Both the position numbers and the translations under genes were made by a program. The notes beneath the pieces were generated by a model, which saw only the letters and a program-made list of their open reading frames with translations, was not told the origin of the DNA and made no database searches. Of a stretch of DNA of 64,000 nucleotides, positions 29,729 through 37,374 are shown piece after piece (within the stretch, counting starts at the first letter, position 1; every line of letters starts with the position of its first letter). This stretch comes from Planococcus shenhongbingii. GTDB lineage: Bacteria; Bacillota; Bacilli; Bacillales_A; Planococcaceae. The DNA lies in assembly GCF_030413635.1 (NCBI RefSeq), contig NZ_CP129235.1, forward strand, positions 3,782,001 to 3,846,000, given 5' to 3'.

Positions 29729-30424
29729 CTATTCCAACGGTTCCAAAATAAGAACCAAATAGCCGATGTCCAGTTCAAAATTCCAGTCTACAAATGTCTC
29801 AATGATATTTCGTTTTAATAGGGGCTGCAAATTAGCTTCTGCTATTATTTTATATTCCAGTGGCCGTTTGGCTATCTTCCGTTCTTCCTCAAAACCATTT
29901 TTTATTAGTTCTTTTTCGAGCTGCAGTAGAATGCCCAATCGTCTGATTAAAACCGTTCGGTCATTCAACCAATAAATATATGTCTCGACCGGTTCTTTTT
30001 GTGCTTCCTAGCTGCCAATAATTATTTGCTTGTAAAATTCTTCTTCGTTTACATCCGGCGCCCATAGCCAATTTTCCTGCCCCTGTTCATCATCAAGGAC
30101 CACTACAATCAATCCTGTTTTTTGCTCAAGATGCCAGTCTGCATAGATTTCTTTGACATTCAGTTCTGCAATTTTCCATAAGTTCAGTTTGATTTCCTGC
30201 TTCAGTTCATTCATCAGCAAATCCCTTGTTTCCAGCACCCGTTTCCATTCTTTTTGCTCGACCAGAATTCTTTCTGCCGGCGCTAAAAAACCGCGGAGAT
30301 GAATAGCGATAAATGGCCCGGCAACCGTCACATACGTCGATGTTGGCACTTTGCCGAAATGAGTGCGCAGCAATGTAGAAAGGTCGCCTCCGATTTCACT
30401 TTGCAGTGTTTTTTCTTTCGGCAT
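29729..30424 (-). pseudogene. two-domain DUF2294 gene interrupted by an in-frame amber codon
   Basis: The first part (30424-30011, 138 codons) starts M-P-K-E-K-T-L and ends I-I-I-G-S before TAG at 30010-30008. The frame then stays open without a shift for 92 more codons (E-A-Q-K-E-P-V-E-T-Y to L-E-P-L-E). The second part resembles the first in its core: D-W-H-L-E...G-L-I-V-V-V-L against D-W-N-F-E...G-Y-L-V-L-I-L. This points to one ancestral protein with two DUF2294-type repeats. The only in-frame restart is a TTG at 29968 without a good binding site. A nonsense mutation is the simplest reading; readthrough or a sequencing error are alternatives. The function of the family is unknown to me. 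Confidence 0.72.
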
Positions 30425-30585
30425 ATGACAGCATCTCCCATTTTAATAAGTCTGCATTTCCTCGTAAAAGGCTTCAAGAATTTTTAGCGGCTCCTGTATT
30501 GTTCATATTTTTCCCTTTGCAAAAAAAAAAGCAAACCCTTTCTTTTTAAAGGATCTATTTTCCTTTTCAAAAATTAACTTCAGTA

Positions 30586-30619
30586 AGAAAAGCACTGTCC
30601 GCTTACAGGACAATGCTTT
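30586..30619 (-). terminator. intrinsic terminator after the small membrane protein gene
   Basis: AAAGCAcTGTCC and GGACAaTGCTTT arms with a short T tract on the minus strand. Confidence 0.72.
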
Positions 30620-30632
30620 CTTCAAACTGATT

Positions 30633-30839
30633 CTACTCTCTTTTAAACTTACTGGCAGCGTTCCAAATCAATGAGCCCAAGCCTGCTATGGCTGCTGCCG
30701 TAAGTACAGGATGTTTGGCCGCTTTTACATTCCATCCCTCACGCTTTTCTTTTTCATGAATTATTAGTTGGAACCTGCCTTTATTAGGCACCGCTTTGTC
30801 AAAAGACTTGCTGCCGGAGTTGGACTGATTATTGGCCAT
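30633..30839 (-). CDS. small hypothetical protein with one C-terminal hydrophobic segment, 68 aa
   Basis: The first 40 residues are polar and charged (A-N-N-Q-S-N-S-G-S, then H-E-K-E-K-R-E-G-W). Residues about 43-60 (P-V-L-T-A-A-A-I-A-G-L-G-S-L-I-W) form one hydrophobic segment, and the protein ends K-F-K-R-E. It is probably a small tail-anchored or peripheral membrane protein. AGGAGGGG precedes the ATG, supporting translation. It is separated by 43 bp from the deaminase gene upstream on the same strand. No family is recognised. Confidence 0.62.
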   Translation of the reverse strand: MANNQSNSGSKSFDKAVPNKGRFQLIIHEKEKREGWNVKAAKHPVLTAAAIAGLGSLIWNAASKFKRE

Positions 30840-30882
30840 CTTGAAACCCCTCCTGAACTCGTTATCTGCATAGTTCCCTTTT

Positions 30883-31347
30883 TTATATCTTTTCGCTGCT
30901 GCCCTTCACCCATAGCTCCAGCGGATTTTCCTGGTCCTCTGCCAGCGGCATCTGGGTCATGGACAAGCGTCGCTCCGCTTTTGGTTTTCTCAAATCTTCG
31001 TAGATGATTTGAGATTTTCCAAGGCCGGCCTGCACTGCTTCTTCGACTGAAGCACAATAATAAGCTTCCTCTATCCCGGCCATATACATCGCTGCCAAAC
31101 ACATCGGGCACGGCTCACCGCTGGCATACATAATACTCCCTGCCAGGCTGTCCGCCTTCAGCGCTTGCTGAGCACGCCGGATTGCCAGCATTTCAGCATG
31201 CCCGCTGACGTCTTGGATTTTATGCAATTCATTGACGCCTTCCGCCAGGATTTGGTTGTCTTTCACCAATACCGCTCCAAATGGCTGGCCGCCTTCGCGC
31301 ACATTAGCGAGTGACAGCTCTACCGCTCTTTCCATAAATTGATCCAC
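30883..31347 (-). CDS. guaD: guanine deaminase-like nucleobase/nucleoside deaminase
   Basis: A 154-aa CDA-fold zinc enzyme. The zinc site is His 50 in G-H-A-E-M with catalytic Glu 52, and Cys 80/Cys 83 in G-E-P-C-P-M-C. Overall it resembles B. subtilis guanine deaminase, including P-F-G-A-V-L-V-K-D. The GTG at 31347 is taken as the start because GGAGGAG lies 5 nt upstream; the longer frame to 31407 lacks a site. It would convert guanine to xanthine, though other purine substrates are possible. Confidence 0.82.
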   Translation of the reverse strand: MDQFMERAVELSLANVREGGQPFGAVLVKDNQILAEGVNELHKIQDVSGHAEMLAIRRAQQALKADSLAGSIMYASGEPCPMCLAAMYMAGIEEAYYCASVEEAVQAGLGKSQIIYEDLRKPKAERRLSMTQMPLAEDQENPLELWVKGSSEKI

Positions 31348-31418
31348 TTTAACTCCTCCAATACTTCTCGAATGTGCAGCAGCTTTTAAGCTCACGCGAT
31401 ATTCCAAGCTGAATCTGC

Positions 31419-32540
31419 CTATTCTTTATTCTCCTGCTCTTCCAATGAATACAAATACACATCCTTGCCAGCCAATTGAATGTCCTTTTCCAACGCCATT
31501 CCAATATGTTCCGCTACTTTCATGGACCCTATGTTTTCCGGCTGAATCAAAGAAATAAAGCGCTTCTTGCCCAGTTGCCTGATTCCGTAATCCCGGAGTG
31601 CTTTCGCGGCTTCTGCAGCATAGCCTTGCCTCCAATAGTCCTTGGCAATCCAATAGCCAATTTCCAGTTCCTCTATCCCTTCAATCGTTTGTTTCACAAG
31701 CCCGGCATGGCCTATTGGTATATTATCTTCCTTGCGGATAAGCACCCGGAGGCCCAGTTCAGGGTTTTCCTTATAGGAGCGGTAAATCCAATACAAAAAC
31801 TCTATAGCCCCTTCCCGGTTGCGGGTCTGCCCATTTCCGATAAAGCGGACCACTTCCGGATCGGCTAAAAGGGAATAAAGGAAATTGAAATCCTCATCCC
31901 GGTACTGGCGGAATTCAAGCCTTGCGGTTTCAAATTTCATGACCGGCTTTCCTTTCCCATCAGCCTTTGAACGAACTAGCGGATAAATGGTCGCTTTTGG
32001 CCATTTGGCTTTCCACTCTTTTTTACGCAAGCGGCTTTCATAAATGGCTGCCAGCTCTTTGTTCGCCTTGAAATGTGGAGTTGGTTTCACTTTTAAACCC
32101 AGAGCGTCATTGATACCGCAAGGAGCCGCCAACTCCAGCCGATTTTCTTCACTTAATTTCACGCCTAAAGCCGTCGCTGTTTCTGGGAATTTTGAAATAG
32201 CATCAACAGCGGAAGTATACGGCGCTAAGCCATTGATCCGGTGCATGCGTGCCTGGTTTTTGACGGACCACGGCAAATCTGGAAGGAGCGCGTGTAATTG
32301 CTGCTCGAATTTCTTTTCCACAGATTCTTCTGTATTGGATCTGTCAAAATAGATGACATCAATATCTGCTAAAGCTGTCCGTTCGCCATACTCATGAAGG
32401 ACGTCCCATATTTTAGAGCGCACAAAACCCGCACATATCCACCAATCCGGCAATTCCAATGTTTTTACCGCTGAGAGGATTTCCATCATCCAAGCATCTT
32501 TCTGGATAGCCGAAATGATTTCCCGTTCGTTTTTAATCAT
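31419..32540 (-). CDS. nucleotidyltransferase-like (DUF925) domain fused to a GNAT acetyltransferase
   Basis: A 373-aa two-domain protein. Residues 1-190 match the NTP_transf_6/DUF925 type: W-W-I-C-A-G-F-V-R-S (33-42), the acidic pair in A-D-I-D-V-I-Y-F-D (Asp 59, Asp 61) and S-A-V-D-A-I-S-K-F-P. From Met 201 a full RimJ/RimL GNAT domain follows (A-R-L-E-F-R, W-R-Q-G-Y-A-A-E-A, E-N-I-G-S-M-K-V-A). The codon of Met 201 (31940) is preceded by AAAGGA at 9 nt spacing, so a separate GNAT protein could also be made. This may show two genes that became fused. Substrates are unknown. Confidence 0.8.
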   Translation of the reverse strand: MIKNEREIISAIQKDAWMMEILSAVKTLELPDWWICAGFVRSKIWDVLHEYGERTALADIDVIYFDRSNTEESVEKKFEQQLHALLPDLPWSVKNQARMHRINGLAPYTSAVDAISKFPETATALGVKLSEENRLELAAPCGINDALGLKVKPTPHFKANKELAAIYESRLRKKEWKAKWPKATIYPLVRSKADGKGKPVMKFETARLEFRQYRDEDFNFLYSLLADPEVVRFIGNGQTRNREGAIEFLYWIYRSYKENPELGLRVLIRKEDNIPIGHAGLVKQTIEGIEELEIGYWIAKDYWRQGYAAEAAKALRDYGIRQLGKKRFISLIQPENIGSMKVAEHIGMALEKDIQLAGKDVYLYSLEEQENKE

Positions 32541-32598
32541 AATGCACTCCTTTTATTCGTTTTTATTGATGGGAAACCAAGTCTGCCCTGCACCTCCG

Positions 32599-33297
32599 CT
32601 ATTTCGAGCCCAAAAACTCAGTCGGAAGTTCTTCTTCAAGCACTTGCCCGTCAAAAGACACCCGGTAAGCTTTGGCATCTGGCCTTGAACTCACGATACG
32701 GTGAATTTCTTGGCCGATATAATGGATGGCCGCTCCATCATCCGCTGCCACTCCGCTCTGAATGGTTCCAGAAGCAATCAGTTTCTGATACGTTGGGCGT
32801 CTTTCTGCTTCTCCATCATAATGCGGACAATTGCTGCCTTTAAGAAAACCGAGGCTTCGGATCGGCTCAAGCTGATCTCCGAATGAATCCGTTACGCCGT
32901 CTTCAAACCAGCAAAGGGAACCCGCACTGATTCCAGCCAGCACGATGCCCTGCTCCCAGGCTTTCCGCAAAATACTGTCCAGCCCCCATTCTTTCCAGAG
33001 AACCAGGAGGTTTTTGGTATTTCCCCCGCCGACGTAAATGATGTCTTTTTCCAAAACAAATGCTTCCAAGTCTTTTGCCGGTGGTTTAAATAGCGATAAA
33101 TGTGAAGGAACGCAATTCTGTCCATTGAAAAAATCATAAAAGTTGGAAATGTATTGATCGGAATCTCCGCTCGCAGTAGGCACAAAGCAGATCTTCGGCT
33201 CTGTCTTTCCTGCTTGGTCCATTATGTATCGGTCAAGCAGAGGGTTCTCCGGTTCCATAGAGAATCCGCCGCCGCCAAGCGCAATGATTTGCTTCAC
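32599..33297 (-). CDS. peptidase E-like S51 serine peptidase
   Basis: A 232-aa class I glutamine-amidotransferase-like peptidase. The nucleophile is in L-A-G-I-S-A-G-S (Ser about 124), and F-V-P-T-A-S-G-D-S, Y-V-G-G-G-N-T and C-P-H-Y-D-G-E are the family blocks. Peptidase E proteins cleave Asp-X dipeptides; cyanophycinase is a relative. The start is GTG at 33297 with GGGAGAAG upstream, one base after the stop of the GNAT gene, so the two are translated together. Confidence 0.88.
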   Translation of the reverse strand: MKQIIALGGGGFSMEPENPLLDRYIMDQAGKTEPKICFVPTASGDSDQYISNFYDFFNGQNCVPSHLSLFKPPAKDLEAFVLEKDIIYVGGGNTKNLLVLWKEWGLDSILRKAWEQGIVLAGISAGSLCWFEDGVTDSFGDQLEPIRSLGFLKGSNCPHYDGEAERRPTYQKLIASGTIQSGVAADDGAAIHYIGQEIHRIVSSRPDAKAYRVSFDGQVLEEELPTEFLGSK

Positions 33298-33298
33298 C

Positions 33299-33841
33299 TT
33301 ACTTCTCCCACTCCGGTTTTAATAATGAAAAAATCAAGGCATCGTGCGACTGTCCACCCTGATACAAATAACTCCGCAGCCTTCCCTCTTCTGTAAAACC
33401 CATCTTTCTCAACAGCCGGCTCGAAGCTTCGTTATCCGGGAACGTCACGGCACCCATACGCACCAGGTCCAAATTTTCAAACGCGTACTGCAGTACAGCT
33501 TTAATGGCTTCTTTCATAAAGCCTTGCCGCCAGTAATCGGGATGAAGTTCATAGCCGATTTCAGACTTCTTTGCCTGTACATTCAAATTATTAAGCCCTA
33601 TTGTGCCGATAAAGTCTCCGTTTTCCTTCAAAACGATTCCCCAGCGCATCCCTCGCTTGCTGTCAAAAGCACTTTGAAAAGACTTGATGATTGCTTCCGC
33701 TTCCTGCTGGTTGATCAATTTGTCCATTCCATAATATTCAGTCACGTCTTCCCGCGACATGATTTCATAAAACCTTCCGGCGTATTGCTGGCCGATTTGG
33801 ACCAGCTGCAGCCGGCTGGTTTCAAGTATTGGAAATTCCAT
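33299..33841 (-). CDS. GNAT N-acetyltransferase, RimJ/RimL type
   Basis: A 180-aa enzyme with T-S-R-L-Q-L-V at the start, E-I-G-Y-E-L-H-P-D-Y-W-R-Q-G-F in the acetyl-CoA core and N-E-A-S-S-R-L-L-R-K-M-G-F at the end. The ATG at 33841 has AAAGGAGG 8 nt upstream; a longer frame to 33943 runs through the upstream terminator and is rejected. It is coupled to the peptidase E gene. Confidence 0.87.
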   Translation of the reverse strand: MEFPILETSRLQLVQIGQQYAGRFYEIMSREDVTEYYGMDKLINQQEAEAIIKSFQSAFDSKRGMRWGIVLKENGDFIGTIGLNNLNVQAKKSEIGYELHPDYWRQGFMKEAIKAVLQYAFENLDLVRMGAVTFPDNEASSRLLRKMGFTEEGRLRSYLYQGGQSHDALIFSLLKPEWEK

Positions 33842-33914
33842 GAAGTCTCCTCCTTTAAATCCATGTAACACCTTTTCGCCGTCTCCTGCTGACTCTCCTG
33901 CGTTTTTTGGGAAT

Positions 33915-33953
33915 AAAAAAAGACCCGAAATGCTTTTAAGCATTTCGGGCCTT
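33915..33953 (-). terminator. intrinsic terminator after the nitroreductase gene
   Basis: GGCCCGAAATGCT and AGCATTTCGGGTC arms, with TTTTTT on the minus strand. Confidence 0.9.
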
Positions 33954-33961
33954 AAAAATTT

Positions 33962-34591
33962 TCAGATAAAACGGGCAACTTCCCCCAGCGGCAAGCGGGA
34001 TGTTCCAAAAGCTGGAGCAGCTGCTTTTCCTACCGCAATCAGGACGATTGGGAAAAGATGTTCCGGCAAATCAAAACGCTCTGCAAACTTCGCTTTATCA
34101 AATCCGCCCATCGGGATGGTGTCATAGCCGCGGTCTTTGGCAATCAGCATCAATTGCATCGACACAAGCCCTGCGTCGTATGCAGCAATGTTCATGCGTG
34201 CTTCCACCGGGGCATTTGGATATACTTTGTACGTATTGGCTACAGAACGTTCTTTGATGGCTTCGTCCATATGGCCTTCTTCCACGTTTTGCGTATAAAT
34301 TTTTTCCACATTCTTATAAGCATCGATATTTCCAAGAACGGCGATGATAGCTGAAGATGTCTCTACTTGCGCCTGGTTATTGGCAATGGCGCGCAGCTCT
34401 TTATTCACTTCCTGGTCTTGGATGACGATGAAATTCCAAGCCTGCAAATTGCTTGAAGAAGGAGCTGAAGTCGCAAGCGTCAACATTTCCTCCAGTTCTT
34501 CTTTTGAAATTTTAAAGTCAGAGTCATATGCTCTGACCGATTTTCTTTCTTTCATTACTTTAACTAAAGGCGATTCTACGTGTACTGTCAT
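33962..34591 (-). CDS. nitroreductase-family flavoprotein
   Basis: A 209-aa FMN-dependent oxidoreductase. N-terminal E-R-K-S-V-R-A-Y-D (the FMN phosphate-binding R-x-S-x-R pattern), A-P-S-S-S-N-L-Q-A-W and the C-terminal P-I-V-L-I-A-V-G-K are typical of NAD(P)H nitroreductases of the YodC/YdgI kind. It would reduce nitroaromatics or quinones. AAGGAGG precedes the ATG. A perfect CTTACT/AGTAAG palindrome lies 22 bp upstream, so expression is likely repressor-controlled. Confidence 0.88.
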   Translation of the reverse strand: MTVHVESPLVKVMKERKSVRAYDSDFKISKEELEEMLTLATSAPSSSNLQAWNFIVIQDQEVNKELRAIANNQAQVETSSAIIAVLGNIDAYKNVEKIYTQNVEEGHMDEAIKERSVANTYKVYPNAPVEARMNIAAYDAGLVSMQLMLIAKDRGYDTIPMGGFDKAKFAERFDLPEHLFPIVLIAVGKAAAPAFGTSRLPLGEVARFI

Positions 34592-34612
34592 GATGATCCT
34601 CCTTAGACTCAG

Positions 34613-34627
34613 CTTACTTTTAGTAAG
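34613..34627 (-). promoter_or_regulatory. palindromic operator upstream of the nitroreductase gene
   Basis: CTTACT-TTT-AGTAAG is a perfect inverted repeat. Its size and TACT/AGTA arms recall sites of HxlR/DUF24 thiol-sensing repressors that control nitroreductases and azoreductases in Bacilli. No such regulator gene is adjacent. Confidence 0.5.
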
Positions 34628-34711
34628 TCACTGAAAATAACTTATCACCACTGACATTAAGTGTCAAAGAAGTTGCTCCATCGGAGAACGTACAATGGCT
34701 GAGGCAAGTTT

Positions 34712-35248
34712 TTAATCTTCCAGATTGATGATGGCTAATATTTGGTGGTCCTGCCAGACGCCATTAATCTGGACATTCTTTATGGCGATGCCTTCTTTAT
34801 GGAAACCCGCTTTTTCAAGCACGCGGATCGAAGCTACGTGATGTGGCATGACACCCGCTTCAATGCGATGCAGCTGAAGCTCCTGGAACGCAAAATCCAC
34901 CAGCAGGTTGACCGCTTCTGTTGCATAACCTTGTCCGTTATGAAGCTGATCAATGGTATAGCCCATGATGGCACTCTGCACCGGACCGCGGACTACTTGA
35001 ACCAGATTGATTGATCCAACCAATATATCTTCGCCATTCAAAAATATTCCGAAATTGTACTGCTCATCTTTCTGCCAATTTTCTTCCTGCATCTGCAGGC
35101 GGAGCGCCTGCCCTTCAATCGAATAGAAATCTGGCCGGCGAGTGACGGAAAACTGCTCGAACAATTCCTTATTCCTTATTTCCAAATCCACTAAATCCTC
35201 CAGATCGTCAAAAGTTAATCTGCGTAAATATATTTTCTTGCCTTTCAT
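34712..35248 (-). CDS. GNAT N-acetyltransferase, RimJ/RimL type
   Basis: A 178-aa GNAT protein beginning K-I-Y-L-R-R-L, with G-Y-T-I-D-Q-L-H-N-G-Q-G-Y-A-T-E-A and the end motif H-V-A-S-I-R-V-L-E-K-A-G-F. This is a spermidine- or ribosomal-protein-type acetyltransferase by pattern only, and the substrate is unknown. It stands alone between the nitroreductase and transporter genes. Confidence 0.86.
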   Translation of the reverse strand: MKGKKIYLRRLTFDDLEDLVDLEIRNKELFEQFSVTRRPDFYSIEGQALRLQMQEENWQKDEQYNFGIFLNGEDILVGSINLVQVVRGPVQSAIMGYTIDQLHNGQGYATEAVNLLVDFAFQELQLHRIEAGVMPHHVASIRVLEKAGFHKEGIAIKNVQINGVWQDHQILAIINLED

Positions 35249-35353
35249 CCTTTTCCACTTCCCTGTCTATAAATTATTCGGCTTTAACAATTACCCATTC
35301 TCCTTTTAGTTAAAGTTCCATGTGAAACTAGTCAACCGTATGATAACTGGCAT

Positions 35354-35385
35354 AAAAACCGCCCCTTTTAAAAGGAGTGGTTTTT
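35354..35385 (-). terminator. intrinsic terminator after the DMT transporter gene
   Basis: AAACCACTCCTTTT and AAAAGGGGCGGTTT arms followed by T residues on the minus strand; it abuts the stop codon. Confidence 0.85.
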
Positions 35386-36299
35386 CATTGCTTCACTGAT
35401 TGTACCCGCATCCGCCACAGTTCTTCTGCAGCCCCAGAGCCGAACAGTACTCCAAACGCCACCAGCACAAAGCCGATTAAGTGGGCTTGGGTGAGAACTT
35501 CTCCAAGGAAAAAAGCGGAACCCAATAAAGCGAACAACGTATTCAAATTGATGAAAATCGCCGCCTTTGTAGGACCGATCTCACCTACTGAATAATTGTA
35601 GAGCATATGGCCAATCGCTGTTCCAAAGATGCCAGAAGCGATGACAAGCAGCCAAAACAGACTATCCATCTCCCCGAACATACGCCATTCCCCCGGCTCC
35701 CGAAAAAGGCTGATCAAGAACAAACCGGCTGATCCGAGTAGGAACATGTAAGCCGTCAGCAGGCGCGGATCAAGTGTTTTAGACGCTTTGCTGATGACCA
35801 TATAGCTTAAAACCTGGCCAAGTATCGCCAGGAATATGTAAAAATCCCCTGTAGAAATACTGCTTGCTGCGCCATTTCCCGCCAATACCGTTGCTGTAAC
35901 GCCAATCAATCCGAGAATGAATCCAAGCCATTGCAGTTTCGACGGTTTTGAACGCAAAAGAAACAAACTGAAGATCGCCGTCATGATTGGTCCAGTCCCG
36001 ATAATCAGACCGGCATTTGTTCCCGAAGTCAGCGATAAACCGACGGATATAAAATAGTGGTGGATAACGACGTTCAATGCAGATCCTGCAATGACATAGC
36101 GCCATTCCGTTTTTGTCAGTTTTCGGATCAGCCCCGTAAATGACAATACAGCGAAGACAGTAATGGCTGCCAGAAATAGACGGAAAGACGTCATCGTGAC
36201 CGGTTCCATTTGAGTCGTTAAGTATTTTACTGCCGGCAAATTAATGCCCCAAACAAACATGACGATAACAAGGATGATATACAATCTTAGATGGCTCAT
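35385..36299 (-). CDS. EamA/DMT-family transporter
   Basis: A 304-aa protein with ten predicted helices in two EamA repeats, the first beginning I-L-V-I-V-M-F-V-W-G-I-N and the second T-G-D-F-Y-I-F-L-A-I-L-G-Q. Members export amino acids or other metabolites; the substrate cannot be named. The ATG at 36299 is preferred because AAGAGGGA lies 5-6 nt upstream and the first helix follows at once. Confidence 0.85.
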   Translation of the reverse strand: MSHLRLYIILVIVMFVWGINLPAVKYLTTQMEPVTMTSFRLFLAAITVFAVLSFTGLIRKLTKTEWRYVIAGSALNVVIHHYFISVGLSLTSGTNAGLIIGTGPIMTAIFSLFLLRSKPSKLQWLGFILGLIGVTATVLAGNGAASSISTGDFYIFLAILGQVLSYMVISKASKTLDPRLLTAYMFLLGSAGLFLISLFREPGEWRMFGEMDSLFWLLVIASGIFGTAIGHMLYNYSVGEIGPTKAAIFINLNTLFALLGSAFFLGEVLTQAHLIGFVLVAFGVLFGSGAAEELWRMRVQSVKQ

Positions 36300-36493
36300 C
36301 ACAATCCCTCTTTTTATCGGCTTTTTCAAGCCCTTGTTTTGTTTTCCTCCTAAGTACAAGTAGCATTGAAGTAAGATTGATGTTCTTTTAAGTTCCCTCT
36401 TTTGTCTGCTCTATAAACGCTTTTTCGACACAAACAGCTATCCGGATATTCAAAAAAGCAGCAGGTTAAAATATACCGGTCGAATTTTCTGCT

Positions 36494-36898
36494 TTATTCT
36501 TCAATGGTTTTCCGGAAGCCATAAAAAGCCCGATAGCCGAGAGCTTCATAAAACGACCGGGATGTCTGGCTAGCAAGGAGTTCAAATCGGGTTTTAGGAT
36601 AAAGGGAATGGACATGGCTGAGCAGCTGTTTTCCGATCCCTTGTCCTCTCCATTCCGGATGGATCAGCAATTCAGCGATATAAAACGTGATATGGCCATC
36701 CGTCAGTCCGCGAAGGCAGCCTGCCACTGCCCCTTCCATTTCTGCTACAAAAGCCGCATTGGAATGCTTCCATGCTTCTTTCGTGTCTTCGTGCTTTTCC
36801 ACCAGATTGTTCCAGCCTTCTGCTTTATTCAGTTCGTGGATGGCAGGAAAATCACGTTCTTCATAGCGGCGAATGATAAAAGCATTTACTGATTCCAT
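36494..36898 (-). CDS. GNAT N-acetyltransferase, compact form
   Basis: A 134-aa minimal GNAT: F-I-I-R-R-Y-E-E-R-D-F at the start, the core I-A-E-L-L-I-H-P-E-W-R-G-Q-G-I-G-K and the end S-F-Y-E-A-L-G-Y. The classical Q/R-x-x-G-x-G/A acetyl-CoA motif is complete (R-G-Q-G-I-G). Single gene, substrate unknown. Confidence 0.88.
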   Translation of the reverse strand: MESVNAFIIRRYEERDFPAIHELNKAEGWNNLVEKHEDTKEAWKHSNAAFVAEMEGAVAGCLRGLTDGHITFYIAELLIHPEWRGQGIGKQLLSHVHSLYPKTRFELLASQTSRSFYEALGYRAFYGFRKTIEE

Positions 36899-37035
36899 TA
36901 TCGGATCAGCCCTTTCGAGTATTTAGGTTTATATTTCAGATTAATGCAGGTTCCTTAATCTTTTCAGTAAAGCAAAGGTCCCTTTATTTTTCCGGACCTG
37001 CTGTTCTCGTTGAATAAGAAGAGTGGTTTAACGGA

Positions 37036-37374
37036 TTATGAAAATCGATTGCCAGGATTCCGCCTCCCGCTTTTCGTTAATTGCCCTTCCGTGTTGCTGC
37101 TTTCCTCCGTTTCATCGAATAACACCGAAGTAAAGAAAGTCAGTATTCCGATCAATAAACCCATTCCGAACAGAATACTGCCTAGCATCATAAAGCCGGT
37201 CATGTACGTTTCGACGACTCGGTAATAAATTTCAGTATCACTTCCTTCAACTTGCTGCGCCAACCAAGAATTCCCTCTTGCTACTCCGAAGCGGGCACTT
37301 GAAAAAGTCAGTATCAATCCTCCCAATACCAATAAAAAAGAAATCCAACTCAATCCTTTAACGTGCTTCGCCAT
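37036..37374 (-). CDS. membrane protein of unknown function, 112 aa
   Basis: Two hydrophobic helices (residues about 9-27 and 57-83) are separated by an outside-facing loop with W-L-A-Q-Q-V-E-G-S-D-T-E. The C-terminal tail is polar. The ATG overlaps the stop of the FAD dehydrogenase gene (TAATG), so the two are coupled; it may anchor or assist that enzyme. No family is recognised. Confidence 0.68.
   Translation of the reverse strand: MAKHVKGLSWISFLLVLGGLILTFSSARFGVARGNSWLAQQVEGSDTEIYYRVVETYMTGFMMLGSILFGMGLLIGILTFFTSVLFDETEESSNTEGQLTKSGRRNPGNRFS

Noticed and set aside
36970..37005. Terminator after the small membrane protein gene (AGGTCC/GGACCT)
   Set aside because: Only 6 bp with an 18-nt loop and a broken T tract; too weak to list.
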